DNA from: Candidatus Heimdallarchaeum endolithica
GTDB taxonomy: Archaea; Asgardarchaeota; Heimdallarchaeia; Heimdallarchaeales; Heimdallarchaeaceae
Length of the DNA: 64,000 nucleotides
Direction of reading: 5' to 3'
Assembly (NCBI GenBank): GCA_021513715.1
Contig: CP084167.1
Coordinates: forward strand, 2,555,174 to 2,619,173
The notes under the pieces were generated by a model. That model did not search any database, was not told where the DNA came from, and saw nothing but the letters and a program-made list of their open reading frames with translations. Made by a program: the position numbers and the translations under genes. Positions 36,894-46,482 of the stretch are shown here, piece by piece (within the stretch, counting starts at the first letter, position 1; each line of letters starts with the position of its first letter).

Positions 36894-38678
36894 ATGTCCG
36901 AGGAAGAAAATCAAGAAATAGTGGACAAGTATGAGAAAGAACTTGCAAAGCAAGAAGATGAATCAGCAAAAAAACAAAAGGTTAAGAAAGTAAAAACCAA
37001 AAAACAGAGTAAAAAACCAAAGAAAAAATTTAAGCTTCAAAAAGTAAAATTTACGAAATATTCTTTGGCTATGACTTTGTTGTTTCTCATAGTTATAATT
37101 CCACTATTTATTGGTTTGGTTGGCTTGGGTGGAAAAAGTGTGAAATTTTCCATCTATAACACTGGATGGGATGGTCTTTCCACTGTGTATAATACATTAC
37201 AAGCTGAAAATAAATATGAGATATCAAATGGAATGTCAAGTTTGACAATCTTGAACAGATTAAATAGTAGTGGTGTTCTTGTAATTATTGGTCCAACAAC
37301 AAGTTATAATTTCGCAGAAACTATTAGTCTTGTAACCTTTTTGGTTAGAGGAGGAAGTTTGATAGTTGCAGATGATTTTGGTTCAGGAAATAAGATATTT
37401 GAACCTTTTTGGAATGTTATTGAAACATATGACTCACTTGTTTCTTTGGGACTTGTTCCTTCCTTAACAGACATATTTTTTGGAAATCAAAGTTCTCCTT
37501 CAAATGTTACATCAGTTGAAGATTTAGCTGGTGCAGCAATATTCGAGATGCTGGCTGGGATGTTAAAAGCAATAGGCTTTAACCAAACAGTATTAATGGA
37601 CGCTGGAAGTAATTATGGGGGTGTAAGTTCTCAACCATTGTTAAAAGATACAAACCCTGATAATCCTTTGACAGCTGGAATCACAAAAGGTGTTCAGATG
37701 GAATTTGGTACGGTATTAAGCGTTAAAATAAACAACTCTCGTTATAATCCTTCTACAAGACAGTATGAGTGGTATACAGATTGGGTTCCTTTGCAGCCTT
37801 TGTCTATAAATATTACGATTGAAGGTGGCGAATATGGCAATATGGAACCAATATTTATAGAAGATGTAATGTTGCCATTTCTCTCGTTTTTCACTACTAC
37901 AACATCTTGGATGGAATCAAATTTTAGAGAAGCTTTAACTGGTGATGCGATACCAGATGAGGGTGAGTGGGGAAACACTGCTTTTGCGCCTATATTGTCA
38001 ATACCTATAGGTAGAGGAAAAATAGTAATGATTGGAGATCCTGACATTTTCATAAATAAATGGATAGAAGATACAGAACATAATGATAATCTTATATTTT
38101 GTCAGAATTTGTTTGATTATGTTACTGAAAATATTGTTGCAAATACAACAAGTGGAAAAATACCTATAATATTTGATGAAGGACATACACAATATAAATT
38201 TTATAGTCCAGCTCTGGTATCGACTATTTTAATGAGGTTGATTACAGAGATGTCTATGTATCCACTTTATTCACCTTTTGTTCCTATTATGTTTGCAGTT
38301 ATGGCATATCCCCTAATACCAAAAACTAGACGATTGACTCCTGTATTGTGGACACGATACAGAGGAGAAAGAGGAAGATCACGTTTTGAGCGTGAAATAA
38401 AAAGAATATTAGAAACTGGAAGCTACAGTGAAGCAGTAGGTTTGCTTTATAGGTCCATGTTAAGGGGAGTAAGAAAAGTTGATACTTCTGCCGCAAGTTC
38501 TCCTAGAGCTTTGGCAGAGTTCTTTATTTCAAGGGGATTCCCCTTGAAAAAGGGAGCTTTGGTAAGCGAATTTGAGCGAATTGATCGCTATCTACAAAGA
38601 CCAAAGTTGCTCCCACAATCAGAATTTGAAAAAATGTTGCAGTTTATCAAAAATCTAATTGATACTCTGCCTAAATAA
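36894..38678 (+). CDS. DUF4350-type membrane protein with DUF4129-like tail
   Basis: 594 residues. A long Lys/Glu-rich cytosolic N-terminus (1-60) leads into a helix (62-85), then an outer domain of DUF4350 layout: YNTGWDGLSTVYNTL, SGVLVIIGPTTSY, FLVRGGSLIVADDFG and later GRGKIVMIGDPDIF and IIFDEGHTQYKF. A second helix region (about 440-465) precedes a cytosolic domain with EIKRILETGSYSEAVGLLYR and SSPRALAEFFISRG, again DUF4129-like. It corresponds to the gene at 24127 but is longer at both ends. Confidence 0.75.
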   Translation: MSEEENQEIVDKYEKELAKQEDESAKKQKVKKVKTKKQSKKPKKKFKLQKVKFTKYSLAMTLLFLIVIIPLFIGLVGLGGKSVKFSIYNTGWDGLSTVYNTLQAENKYEISNGMSSLTILNRLNSSGVLVIIGPTTSYNFAETISLVTFLVRGGSLIVADDFGSGNKIFEPFWNVIETYDSLVSLGLVPSLTDIFFGNQSSPSNVTSVEDLAGAAIFEMLAGMLKAIGFNQTVLMDAGSNYGGVSSQPLLKDTNPDNPLTAGITKGVQMEFGTVLSVKINNSRYNPSTRQYEWYTDWVPLQPLSINITIEGGEYGNMEPIFIEDVMLPFLSFFTTTTSWMESNFREALTGDAIPDEGEWGNTAFAPILSIPIGRGKIVMIGDPDIFINKWIEDTEHNDNLIFCQNLFDYVTENIVANTTSGKIPIIFDEGHTQYKFYSPALVSTILMRLITEMSMYPLYSPFVPIMFAVMAYPLIPKTRRLTPVLWTRYRGERGRSRFEREIKRILETGSYSEAVGLLYRSMLRGVRKVDTSAASSPRALAEFFISRGFPLKKGALVSEFERIDRYLQRPKLLPQSEFEKMLQFIKNLIDTLPK

Positions 38679-38734
38679 AATAATGTTTCAAAGAAATAAA
38701 AAAATCAAAAAAAAGAAAAGGAAAGTGAAAAAAA

Positions 38735-39739
38735 ATGAGTGAAGAAGAAAAACCGGCTAAAAAACCGGCTAAAGGAAAAGCACAAACTGAAGCAGTGGTT
38801 ACACCAAAAGATATCAAAAGAGTGTGGTCAGAGATCTATGCTGAATTAAAACGTGTAATTATTGGTAAATTAGATGTACTAGAAGATCTCTTTATTGCTC
38901 TTCTTGCAAGAGGGCATGTGTTGCTTGAAGGTGTACCTGGTGTTGCAAAAACTGTGATGGCTAAAAATTTTGCTGCTACACTTGGGGCTGAATTCAAAAG
39001 AGGACAATTTACTCCTGACTTACTCCCAAGCGATGTAGTAGGTACTACTATATATGATCCTAAAGCAGGAACATTTAAGATGAGAAAAGGCCCCATATTT
39101 ACAAACATCTTCTTGGCTGACGAAATTAATCGAAGTCCTCCAAAAACCCAAGCTGCTTTGCTTGAAGCTATGGCTGAGAAACAAGTCACAGTAGAAGGAA
39201 CCACATTTAAACTTGAGCCACCTTTTCTGGTAATTGCAACTCAGAACCCTGTAGAACAAGAAGGAACATACCCATTACCGGAAGCACAAGTAGATCGTTT
39301 TATGTTTAAATTGATTGTTGACCTACCTTCTCCAGAGGAAGAAATAGAAATAATTGATCTTTCACATAAACATGCTTTTCGTACAGTTCGCAGAATAACC
39401 ACTCCTATGACTATCATTAGAATGATAGAAACTGTGGAAAAGAGAATCTATGTACATGAAGACATTATGTCCTACATCAGAGATATTACTGTAGCAACTC
39501 GTACTGATCCACGATTATTACTTGGTGGTTCTCCAAGATGTAGTATTGCGCTGTTAAATGCTTCAAAAGCTGTGGCAGCAATGAATGGCAGAGACTACGT
39601 TATTCCTGATGATGTTAAACGTGTCGCCAAGATAGGTGCAGCTCATCGTTTACAAATGAAACCTGAAGCGGAGTTGGAAGGTACCACTGGAAATATGGTT
39701 ATGGATGATATCTTACGCAATTTACCTGTACCCGTATAA
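38735..39739 (+). CDS. MoxR-family AAA+ ATPase, copy 2
   Basis: 334 residues. After a charged N-terminal extension with a KPAK repeat (residues 6-14), the AAA+ core shows Walker A GVPGVAKT, Walker B NIFLADEINRSPPKTQ, sensor 1 VIATQNPVE and PEAQVDRF, followed by the lid with LLLGGSPRCSIALL. It is a close paralogue of copy 1 at 25422. The client is expected to be the DUF58 protein that follows after 10 nt. Confidence 0.94.
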   Translation: MSEEEKPAKKPAKGKAQTEAVVTPKDIKRVWSEIYAELKRVIIGKLDVLEDLFIALLARGHVLLEGVPGVAKTVMAKNFAATLGAEFKRGQFTPDLLPSDVVGTTIYDPKAGTFKMRKGPIFTNIFLADEINRSPPKTQAALLEAMAEKQVTVEGTTFKLEPPFLVIATQNPVEQEGTYPLPEAQVDRFMFKLIVDLPSPEEEIEIIDLSHKHAFRTVRRITTPMTIIRMIETVEKRIYVHEDIMSYIRDITVATRTDPRLLLGGSPRCSIALLNASKAVAAMNGRDYVIPDDVKRVAKIGAAHRLQMKPEAELEGTTGNMVMDDILRNLPVPV

Positions 39740-39749
39740 ACTTAATTAG

Positions 39750-41198
39750 GTGATTACAATCTTTACACGAAGAGGAGGATACCTGATATTCTTTGGTATT
39801 GTAATGATTAGCATAGGCTTTGCACTTGCAGGTTTCCTAGCTCTAAATAACATTCTTGAATCATTTGGAGCACATCCAGTGCCTGAGACATCAACAGAAC
39901 CCCCCCAAGGAACAGGATTAATGGACCTTTTCCATTTCTACCTTTTAGATTCGACTCTAATATGGTATTTCATCATCCTAGGAGTTATGCTTATTTTCTC
40001 CGTTATGCTTGGCTTACCATTCTATAGACTTGGTGCAAATCCTGAATCTATTGAAATAAAAAGAAAAGTAGCTAAAGCAAAAGCTTTTGCTGGGGATTAT
40101 GTGTATATAGAAGTGACAGTAAGAAACAAATCAGTAAATCAGCTTCCCCATGTAGAAATTTATGATGCTATTCCAGAAGTTTTTGACTTGGTGTTAGGAG
40201 AAAATTTCATCATTACACAACTGAACCCAAAAGAAATAGTAACTTTTGGATATGTAGTAAGGATTCCAATAAGAGGGTTGTTTAACATTGGACCAACTAA
40301 AATAATAATTAAAGACCGAATGGGTTTTTATGCTACAGAAGGTGAAATTAAAACAAAAACAGAGATATTAGTTTATCCAAGCTATGAGGATATTAGAAAA
40401 ATGGAAATGATTGGTAAAAAACGCCGATTAGGAGTTATTTTTGGAATGCATCGAACTAAAGTTAAAGGAATGGGTGATGACTTCGCAGGAATCAGACAAT
40501 ATCAAACAGGAGATCCATTCAAGTTTATTGATTGGAAAAGCGTTGCACGTTCAGGCAAAATGATGGTTCGTGAATTTGAAGCTGAACAAAATATTAGAGT
40601 CATTATCATGATTGATGCTTCTGCAAGTATGGGTGCTGGACTTCCTAGAAATACGAAACTAGAATATGCTATCCGAAGTGCAGTGTTATTAATGCATCTG
40701 GCTTTTGAAAAGCATGATATGGTTGGTTTGTGTGTATATGATGATGAAGTGAGGACTTGGATTGATCTAACTAGCTCTAGAAGCAGACTATTTGCATTTT
40801 TAGAAGCATTGGCCTTAGTGAAACCTAGGGGCGAATCAGATTTAGAGAAAGCTATGGATTATGCAATAAAAAGAACAAGAAGAGCATCGTATATTGTTGT
40901 TTTGTCTGATTTAGAGTCTCATCCTCAAAAAATAGTTTCTGCAATAAGACAGGCACGAGGACGAAAACATCAGGTCACTGTGATAAGTCCATTTGGTCCA
41001 TGGTTTGAGATTGTATCACAGCAATTAAGCCCTATAGAACAATTGATAGGTTATGCAATGGTTGAAAAGCAGATGGGTGAAAGATATAGAATGTTTAAAG
41101 CTATAAGAAAATTCGATGCTACAACTGTTAATGTAGGTCCAGATGACTTCTTGCCTACTATAATGGCTCAATTTAGAAGAATGCAAAGGAGAGGATAA
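39750..41198 (+). CDS. DUF58 vWA-like membrane protein, copy 2
   Basis: 482 residues with two N-terminal helices (about 11-32 and 70-92), a beta domain, the DUF58 signature RQYQTGDPFKFIDWKSVARS and a vWA domain starting IIMIDASASMGAG. The metal site DASAS is complete, unlike in copy 1. The later conserved SDLES and the helical tail are normal. The GTG start is itself part of GGTGA; no better start is close. Such proteins act as MoxR clients, with a presumed role in surface maturation. Confidence 0.9.
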   Translation: MITIFTRRGGYLIFFGIVMISIGFALAGFLALNNILESFGAHPVPETSTEPPQGTGLMDLFHFYLLDSTLIWYFIILGVMLIFSVMLGLPFYRLGANPESIEIKRKVAKAKAFAGDYVYIEVTVRNKSVNQLPHVEIYDAIPEVFDLVLGENFIITQLNPKEIVTFGYVVRIPIRGLFNIGPTKIIIKDRMGFYATEGEIKTKTEILVYPSYEDIRKMEMIGKKRRLGVIFGMHRTKVKGMGDDFAGIRQYQTGDPFKFIDWKSVARSGKMMVREFEAEQNIRVIIMIDASASMGAGLPRNTKLEYAIRSAVLLMHLAFEKHDMVGLCVYDDEVRTWIDLTSSRSRLFAFLEALALVKPRGESDLEKAMDYAIKRTRRASYIVVLSDLESHPQKIVSAIRQARGRKHQVTVISPFGPWFEIVSQQLSPIEQLIGYAMVEKQMGERYRMFKAIRKFDATTVNVGPDDFLPTIMAQFRRMQRRG

Positions 41199-41201
41199 AG
41201 A

Positions 41202-42716
41202 ATGGAATCGTTATCAGAAACAAGAATGATTGATCTAGGAATTAGAGGTGTAGAACGAAGGCTCAAGGGCGCAAGAACGCAGACAATTATTACTAATGTA
41301 ATCTCTAGAGTAATAGCAATAGGCGTGATTTTGTGGCTGTTTCTTCAATTATGGACTAATATTGACAAAACAAAATTACCTCCAGGTCATTTGGTTGATT
41401 CTCTTACCATCGCCTTTCTTTATTTTGAGAGTGTTGCAGTTTTATTCTTCCTTATACCCATATTCTTAACCTCTCTGATTTTTGGGGCAATGGGCGGCAG
41501 TTCTGATGGAAGTGCTATATTACTTACTGCTAGGGCATTCTTTACAGTAGACATTTTTAACAATGTATCTCCCCCTGAACCGTTGTCTTCATCTGATCTC
41601 TATGGGAGCGATAGCACAAACCTGCTTTCTGTTTTTACTAGCTCCTTTGGTTATCTGTGGAAAAACCGTGTCTTCTTTAAAGAAACTAACAGAGCAACAA
41701 TTCTTATTTTAGCAGTTGTTATCTTCTGGTTAGGTGTAACTGCCTTCTTAATGAGGTCAGATATGCGAACGGCTGCGACTGTTTTTGCTTCTTCTCAATT
41801 TATTGTTCTATATGCTCAAACTCAATTATTATTCAAAGATCAGTTGTCTTATTCTCCAACAGAAAAAATATTTGAGCTTTTTTCCTATGATGCAGTAATT
41901 ACAGCTTTAGCCTCATATTTGTTCCTTGAAATAGCATTGCAAACTTCTTATATTTCAAAGATACTCAACCCAACACAAGACAGGCAAAAGAGGGTCTTAC
42001 AAGCTCTTGATAGACTAAAGGAATTTAGACTGGGAGTAACTCCTGTAACAACTGAAATAAGTAAACCAGAGGAAGAGGAAACTAAAAAAGAAGCTTCAAA
42101 AACGATTTCTGGAGCAGGTAGCAGTTTAGTTAAAAAATATGGTGCTACAGCTGTTGCATTTTTAGCAGAAAAAACTAAAGACTCATTATTTGCTAAACCT
42201 GGGGGAAGACAAGCTAAATTAACTGGAAGGTTGCAACGATATCATGATAGTTTAGTGCATAGTGATACAGAAGTAGATCAAAAACTAGTGGGTGCGTCAG
42301 TTGCTGTTTCACCAATGATGACTATTGTATATATTACAATATCAATCATCTTTAGACTAGTAATTATGATGTTAGGATTATTCTTAGTCTTGAACCCTGA
42401 TATTCTGTTGTTTATTCTTCGTTATCCTCCTTCAATTTATTATAGCTTAGAACTGTTAGAACCTGAAGGAGTGGTTTTGCTATTAATTCCTATTATAGTG
42501 ATGATTTTATTGCTTACAGAATTAATAGGTTATATACAAAAAAGATTGGCTGCAAGAATAAGTCAAGAAAAAACAGAAGAAGAACTAATGGAAGAAATAC
42601 AGTATGAAGAAGAAGAGGGGACAGGAATAGTAACTGAAGGGCCGATAAGCGGAATATCAGAGGAAGAATTATTCTATAAACAATTAGAAGAAGAATTCTC
42701 TGATGAAGAAGAATAA
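41202..42716 (+). CDS. Membrane protein ending MoxR operon 2
   Basis: A 504-residue protein of unknown family. Helices lie near residues 30-50, 75-98, 160-182, 190-210 and 225-245, then a long cytosolic stretch with charged linker (about 260-360), two further helices (about 365-395 and 415-445), and an acidic C-terminus of nearly continuous Glu/Asp. It starts three bases after the DUF58 stop. The acidic tail could contact the basic tails encoded earlier in the operon, which is speculation. Confidence 0.62.
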   Translation: MESLSETRMIDLGIRGVERRLKGARTQTIITNVISRVIAIGVILWLFLQLWTNIDKTKLPPGHLVDSLTIAFLYFESVAVLFFLIPIFLTSLIFGAMGGSSDGSAILLTARAFFTVDIFNNVSPPEPLSSSDLYGSDSTNLLSVFTSSFGYLWKNRVFFKETNRATILILAVVIFWLGVTAFLMRSDMRTAATVFASSQFIVLYAQTQLLFKDQLSYSPTEKIFELFSYDAVITALASYLFLEIALQTSYISKILNPTQDRQKRVLQALDRLKEFRLGVTPVTTEISKPEEEETKKEASKTISGAGSSLVKKYGATAVAFLAEKTKDSLFAKPGGRQAKLTGRLQRYHDSLVHSDTEVDQKLVGASVAVSPMMTIVYITISIIFRLVIMMLGLFLVLNPDILLFILRYPPSIYYSLELLEPEGVVLLLIPIIVMILLLTELIGYIQKRLAARISQEKTEEELMEEIQYEEEEGTGIVTEGPISGISEEELFYKQLEEEFSDEEE

Positions 42717-42846
42717 AAATAGAACAAAACTTTCCTTTTCTTTTTATTTTTTTAAGAACTAAATTTCACTTTTTTGATATTTATTAATACCAAAAGAAAA
42801 TAATGAACTTCAAAATAAAAAATGGAATAAATAAAAAAATAAACAA
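42717..42846. terminator. Convergent terminator region of MoxR operon 2 and EF-2
   Basis: CCTTTTCTTTTTATTTTTTT (from about 42732) serves the plus strand and runs such as AAATAAAAAAATAAAC near 42833 give T-tracts for the minus strand. Confidence 0.45.
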
Positions 42847-45078
42847 TTATGTTCGTTTATACATGAATCTGTCCCAATTGTTGGCTGTTGGTATCTCTGC
42901 TGGTAATCCTTTTCTTTCTCTGATGCTGGCGATAACCTCTTGTTCAAGGTTTGTTGGTACTGGTTCGAAACCTAAAAATTGATAACCAAAGAAAGCTTTT
43001 CCTGAACTTTCACTACGGATCTCATCAGCTAAGTGAATTGTTTCAGCAGTAGGAACCTTGCCTTTGAGTTTAGTGTTTTCTCCCTCTGTAGTCATGTCAA
43101 GTATCATTCCTCTATGTTGGGTAAGCAACGCTGTTATATTTCCAATGAATTCATTAGGAACTTTTATGTCAATTTGTAATATGGGTTCTAAGAGTTGAGG
43201 GTTGGATAAAATGAAAGTGGTATGAAAACCAGCGAGACTCATCTGGAAGATTTCACTGAAACCAGTGTGTGCAGGATCAACGTGAACAACAGCATCAGTT
43301 ATTGTGAATTTTGCACCCATTAAAGGTTCTTTTGCGAGTGTAGCTCCACTAGCAAAATCATGAAAGACTTGGATGATATATTGTTGAATGTTTTCTAAAC
43401 GTTGAACACCTTTAGTATTATCTACCAAAATATTAGTGTCAGCAATAGCCCAAATTCTTCTTGCTTCTCTAGCATCCCAACCTGCTTCTTCATGAAGAGT
43501 GGCTGCACGTTCTTTTCTGTCTTGATCCATATTCACTTTACCTGATTTAATAAGCTCGATTGTTTTTTCATCTAAAGGTTCAACATGAACTTCAAATCTG
43601 TTATGACCATTTGGAGATTTGGCGAAGACATCAGGACCTCGAGTAGTGGGTCTTTCTCTGTAAACAATAATAGGATCACTTACCTCAATATCAACTTGTT
43701 CTCTAATTCTAGTAACTAGAATCTCGATTTGTAAGGGGTCAATACCCGAGAGCACATAGGTTTTAGACTCTTCATCATGGCGAAAAGCAGCTGTAGGGTC
43801 TGCCATAATCCATTTGGATACAACTTCTCCTAATTTAGCTATGTCTTGTGGGTCTTTAGGCTTGATGGTACGGCTGACAACAGGTTCAGCAACATAGGAA
43901 ATTTCCTCAAATGGATGTATTTTACCAATATCTTTAGCATTAATGAAAGTTTCACCAGCAGGGCAGATGAAACCGAAGATGGCAAAAAGATTTCCTGCAG
44001 GGATTTCATCAACATCAAGAATATCTGTAATTTCCATTACTCCTAAACGTTTAATGTTAGTTTTGTCTTTTTTACCAACCAAGTATAGTGTGTCAGATTT
44101 ACGAAGAGTACCACTATAAACACGACCAATTAAAGTAGGACGCTTAGATTTGGGTTCAATGAAGATTTTGGTAATCATGCCCATTAAAGGACCGTTGGGG
44201 TCAGCATTAAGTAAAGCCTTTCCTTGAGGACTTTCGAGATCTCCTGACCAAATGTTAGGGATTTTAACTTTTTGACCATCCTCAGGATTGGGTAAATGTT
44301 TGATAACCATCTCAAGTAAAGGTTCCTCTAGAGGAAGATTTTTGCGTAGCCATTCTTTATCGTTTTGATTGTATTTTTCAAAAATATCTTGAGGTTTGAT
44401 CTTTAGGCGTTTTAAAGTGGACATGTTGAATGCCCAACCATCTTTGGCTGAACCAATTGCTACAGAGTCATCAGTAAACTTTACACGCCATTTTTTCGCT
44501 AATTCTTTAGGTGCATTAGCTTCAATAAGTTTGTTTACTTCAGTAATAATAGCATCAATTCTGCTAAAAACTTGATCAGGTTTTAAACGAAGTTCAGAAA
44601 TAAGACGGTCAACCTTGTTAATGTATAAAACAGGTTTACACATTTCTCCAATAGACAAACGAATATTGGTTTCTGTTTGAGTCATAACTCCTTCAAGAGC
44701 ATCAACTAAAAGAATAACGCCATCAGACCCACGAAGAGCACGACTAACTTCACCAGTAAAACTAATGTGTCCTGGAGTGTCATTAATCTCCATTAAATAA
44801 CGTTTAGTTTCACCATTTTCATCTGTATACTCGTAATCAAGAAGAACAACAGAAGTAAAAATGGTAATACCACGTTCTTGTTCTTCTTGATCTGAATCCA
44901 TCATAACTTTTTTACCAGCGTCTGCATCAGACATGAGTCCAGCTTTTCTTAATAGATAATCGCTTGTTGTTGTTTTTCCATGATCTATGTGAGCTGCGAT
45001 ACTGAACACTCTTCTTAGTTCATTTGGGTGCTCTTTGATCATTTGTCTAATATCGTCAGCATTTTTTACTTTAACCAT
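42847..45078 (-). CDS. Translation elongation factor EF-2, divergent
   Basis: GTPase of 743 residues that drives ribosomal translocation. Domain I has G1 AAHIDHGKTT (28-37), the switch region QEEQERGITIFTS, G3 NDTPGHISF (99-107) and G4 NKVD (154-157). Domains II-V follow at normal length. Two conserved places differ from standard archaeal EF-2. The domain IV tip, normally HEDxxHRGPAQ or HRGGGQ, reads HVDPAHTGFSEI: the diphthamide His is kept (H604), but the RGxxQ residues are gone. The domain III motif SGMGELHLE reads SGIDPLQIE (444-452). It may be the unmodified EF-2 paralogue described in Asgard archaea or the organism's only copy. Confidence 0.9.
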   Translation of the reverse strand: MVKVKNADDIRQMIKEHPNELRRVFSIAAHIDHGKTTTSDYLLRKAGLMSDADAGKKVMMDSDQEEQERGITIFTSVVLLDYEYTDENGETKRYLMEINDTPGHISFTGEVSRALRGSDGVILLVDALEGVMTQTETNIRLSIGEMCKPVLYINKVDRLISELRLKPDQVFSRIDAIITEVNKLIEANAPKELAKKWRVKFTDDSVAIGSAKDGWAFNMSTLKRLKIKPQDIFEKYNQNDKEWLRKNLPLEEPLLEMVIKHLPNPEDGQKVKIPNIWSGDLESPQGKALLNADPNGPLMGMITKIFIEPKSKRPTLIGRVYSGTLRKSDTLYLVGKKDKTNIKRLGVMEITDILDVDEIPAGNLFAIFGFICPAGETFINAKDIGKIHPFEEISYVAEPVVSRTIKPKDPQDIAKLGEVVSKWIMADPTAAFRHDEESKTYVLSGIDPLQIEILVTRIREQVDIEVSDPIIVYRERPTTRGPDVFAKSPNGHNRFEVHVEPLDEKTIELIKSGKVNMDQDRKERAATLHEEAGWDAREARRIWAIADTNILVDNTKGVQRLENIQQYIIQVFHDFASGATLAKEPLMGAKFTITDAVVHVDPAHTGFSEIFQMSLAGFHTTFILSNPQLLEPILQIDIKVPNEFIGNITALLTQHRGMILDMTTEGENTKLKGKVPTAETIHLADEIRSESSGKAFFGYQFLGFEPVPTNLEQEVIASIRERKGLPAEIPTANNWDRFMYKRT

Positions 45079-45327
45079 AATTTTTCACCATTATTTAACA
45101 TTAGTACTAATCATAAGTTTACTAATTGCTTTTCATTAAGTTGAGCGAACTTTCAAAATTTGAATTATAAAGTTAATGATTATATAGTTCTTTCTTTGAG
45201 TGTACTATTTGTTGCTAGTAAATCAAGCATTCAAATTATGTTTTCTTCTCCTAGTTTAACTAAAAAATATTTGGTTTTTTTATTTCTTTAACAATAAGAG
45301 TTAAGAATTTCTCTTCTATTTTAACTT
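45079..45327. promoter_or_regulatory. Divergent promoter region between EF-2 and the FO cluster
   Basis: These 249 bases hold no open frame. AT-rich TATA candidates face both ways (for example TAACTAAAAAATATTT near 45257 on the plus strand). No tRNA-like or strong hairpin structure is seen. Confidence 0.35.
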
Positions 45328-46482
45328 GTGCAGACTCTATATGCTCATAAAGCTTTAATTGGTGAAAATTTAGAATTAAAGAAAAGTGTCTTAATTGCTT
45401 TCTCTGAGGATGGTAATATTCAATCTTTAGATTTTGATGTAGAAAATTTCTCTGCTGATATAGTTCTGTCTAAAGATACTTTAGTTCTTCCTAGTTTTAT
45501 TAATATGCATACTCATATTGGTGATTTTCTACTTAAAGATCGAGGGTTTGGTTTGTCTTTAAGAGAAGTTGTTGGTAAAAATGGAATTAAACATTCTTTT
45601 CTCACGCAGATAAGTGATGAACGTCTCCAATTTTCTTTGAAACAATCTCTTTCCCTTCTCATTTCAAATGGCTACTCTACTTTTATAGACTTTCGGGAGG
45701 GAGGAATTAAAGGCGTTTCAGCGTTAAGGAAAATCTTAAAATCATTTTCTATTCGAGGTATCATATTAGGACGTCCTTATGGTAGTGAAAAAATAGCTGA
45801 TCTAGTTGGATATGTTGATGGCTTTGGTTTTTCAGATGTTTTTTCAATATTTGAAAAAGATGAATTAATAACTAACTTAAACAAAATTTGTTCTTCAAAT
45901 CCTGAGTTATTGCTTTCAATACATATTGCTGAAACAAAAGAAATAGTAGAAAAATCTATACTAAAAATAGGAAAATCAGACTTCAATTACGTTATGGATA
46001 AGTTTACTCCATCTTTTATTGTTCATTGTAACTATATTACGGAAGATGAAGAATTTCGTAAAATTAAAGAGCATAAATTAGGTGTTGTCTGTTGTCCTCT
46101 AACAGCTTCATATTTTGGACTAAGATTTCCTCCAATAGCTGAATGTTTGAAGTATAATATTCCTCTTGCTCTAGGGACAGATAATATAATGATTGCTGAC
46201 GTTAATCCTTTCTTTCTTTTGCGTTTTACTCTTCTAAGTTTATCTTCTAAAGGCGTTTTTCTTTCTCCTAAAGCTCTCCTGAAAACACTTACTGTTAACC
46301 CTGGGTTAATGCTTAACAAGAAAATAGGTCAAATTTCTCCAGGTTACAAAGCTGATTTAATAGGTATAAATATGTCATCTCTAAATATTATACATTCAAG
46401 AGATATCTACAAAGCATTAGTTTTTAGGACTTCAGTTAAAGATGTAAACTTTCAAATGTTTGAAGGGCGGAAGATAAAATGA
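45328..46482 (+). CDS. Amidohydrolase-superfamily deaminase or hydrolase
   Basis: 384 residues with the metal-dependent TIM-barrel pattern: HxH in INMHTHIGDF (about residue 67), a later His in LSIHIAETKE, a His in IVHCNYIT and Asp in ALGTDNIMI, then NPGLMLNKKIGQISPGYKADLIG at the end. This set is that of the nucleoside/cytosine deaminase and chlorohydrolase branch. It begins an operon with the riboflavin-type reductase and both FO synthase genes. Radical SAM enzymes release 5'-deoxyadenosine, so a deaminase for that by-product, as described for DadD in methanogens, is one guess; a pyrimidine or purine precursor is another. The start is GTG. Confidence 0.78.
   Translation: MQTLYAHKALIGENLELKKSVLIAFSEDGNIQSLDFDVENFSADIVLSKDTLVLPSFINMHTHIGDFLLKDRGFGLSLREVVGKNGIKHSFLTQISDERLQFSLKQSLSLLISNGYSTFIDFREGGIKGVSALRKILKSFSIRGIILGRPYGSEKIADLVGYVDGFGFSDVFSIFEKDELITNLNKICSSNPELLLSIHIAETKEIVEKSILKIGKSDFNYVMDKFTPSFIVHCNYITEDEEFRKIKEHKLGVVCCPLTASYFGLRFPPIAECLKYNIPLALGTDNIMIADVNPFFLLRFTLLSLSSKGVFLSPKALLKTLTVNPGLMLNKKIGQISPGYKADLIGINMSSLNIIHSRDIYKALVFRTSVKDVNFQMFEGRKIK

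Noticed and set aside
38740..38790. Short direct repeats at the beginning of MoxR copy 2
   Set aside because: They encode a KPAK low-complexity segment and do not form an array; not CRISPR or a mobile element.
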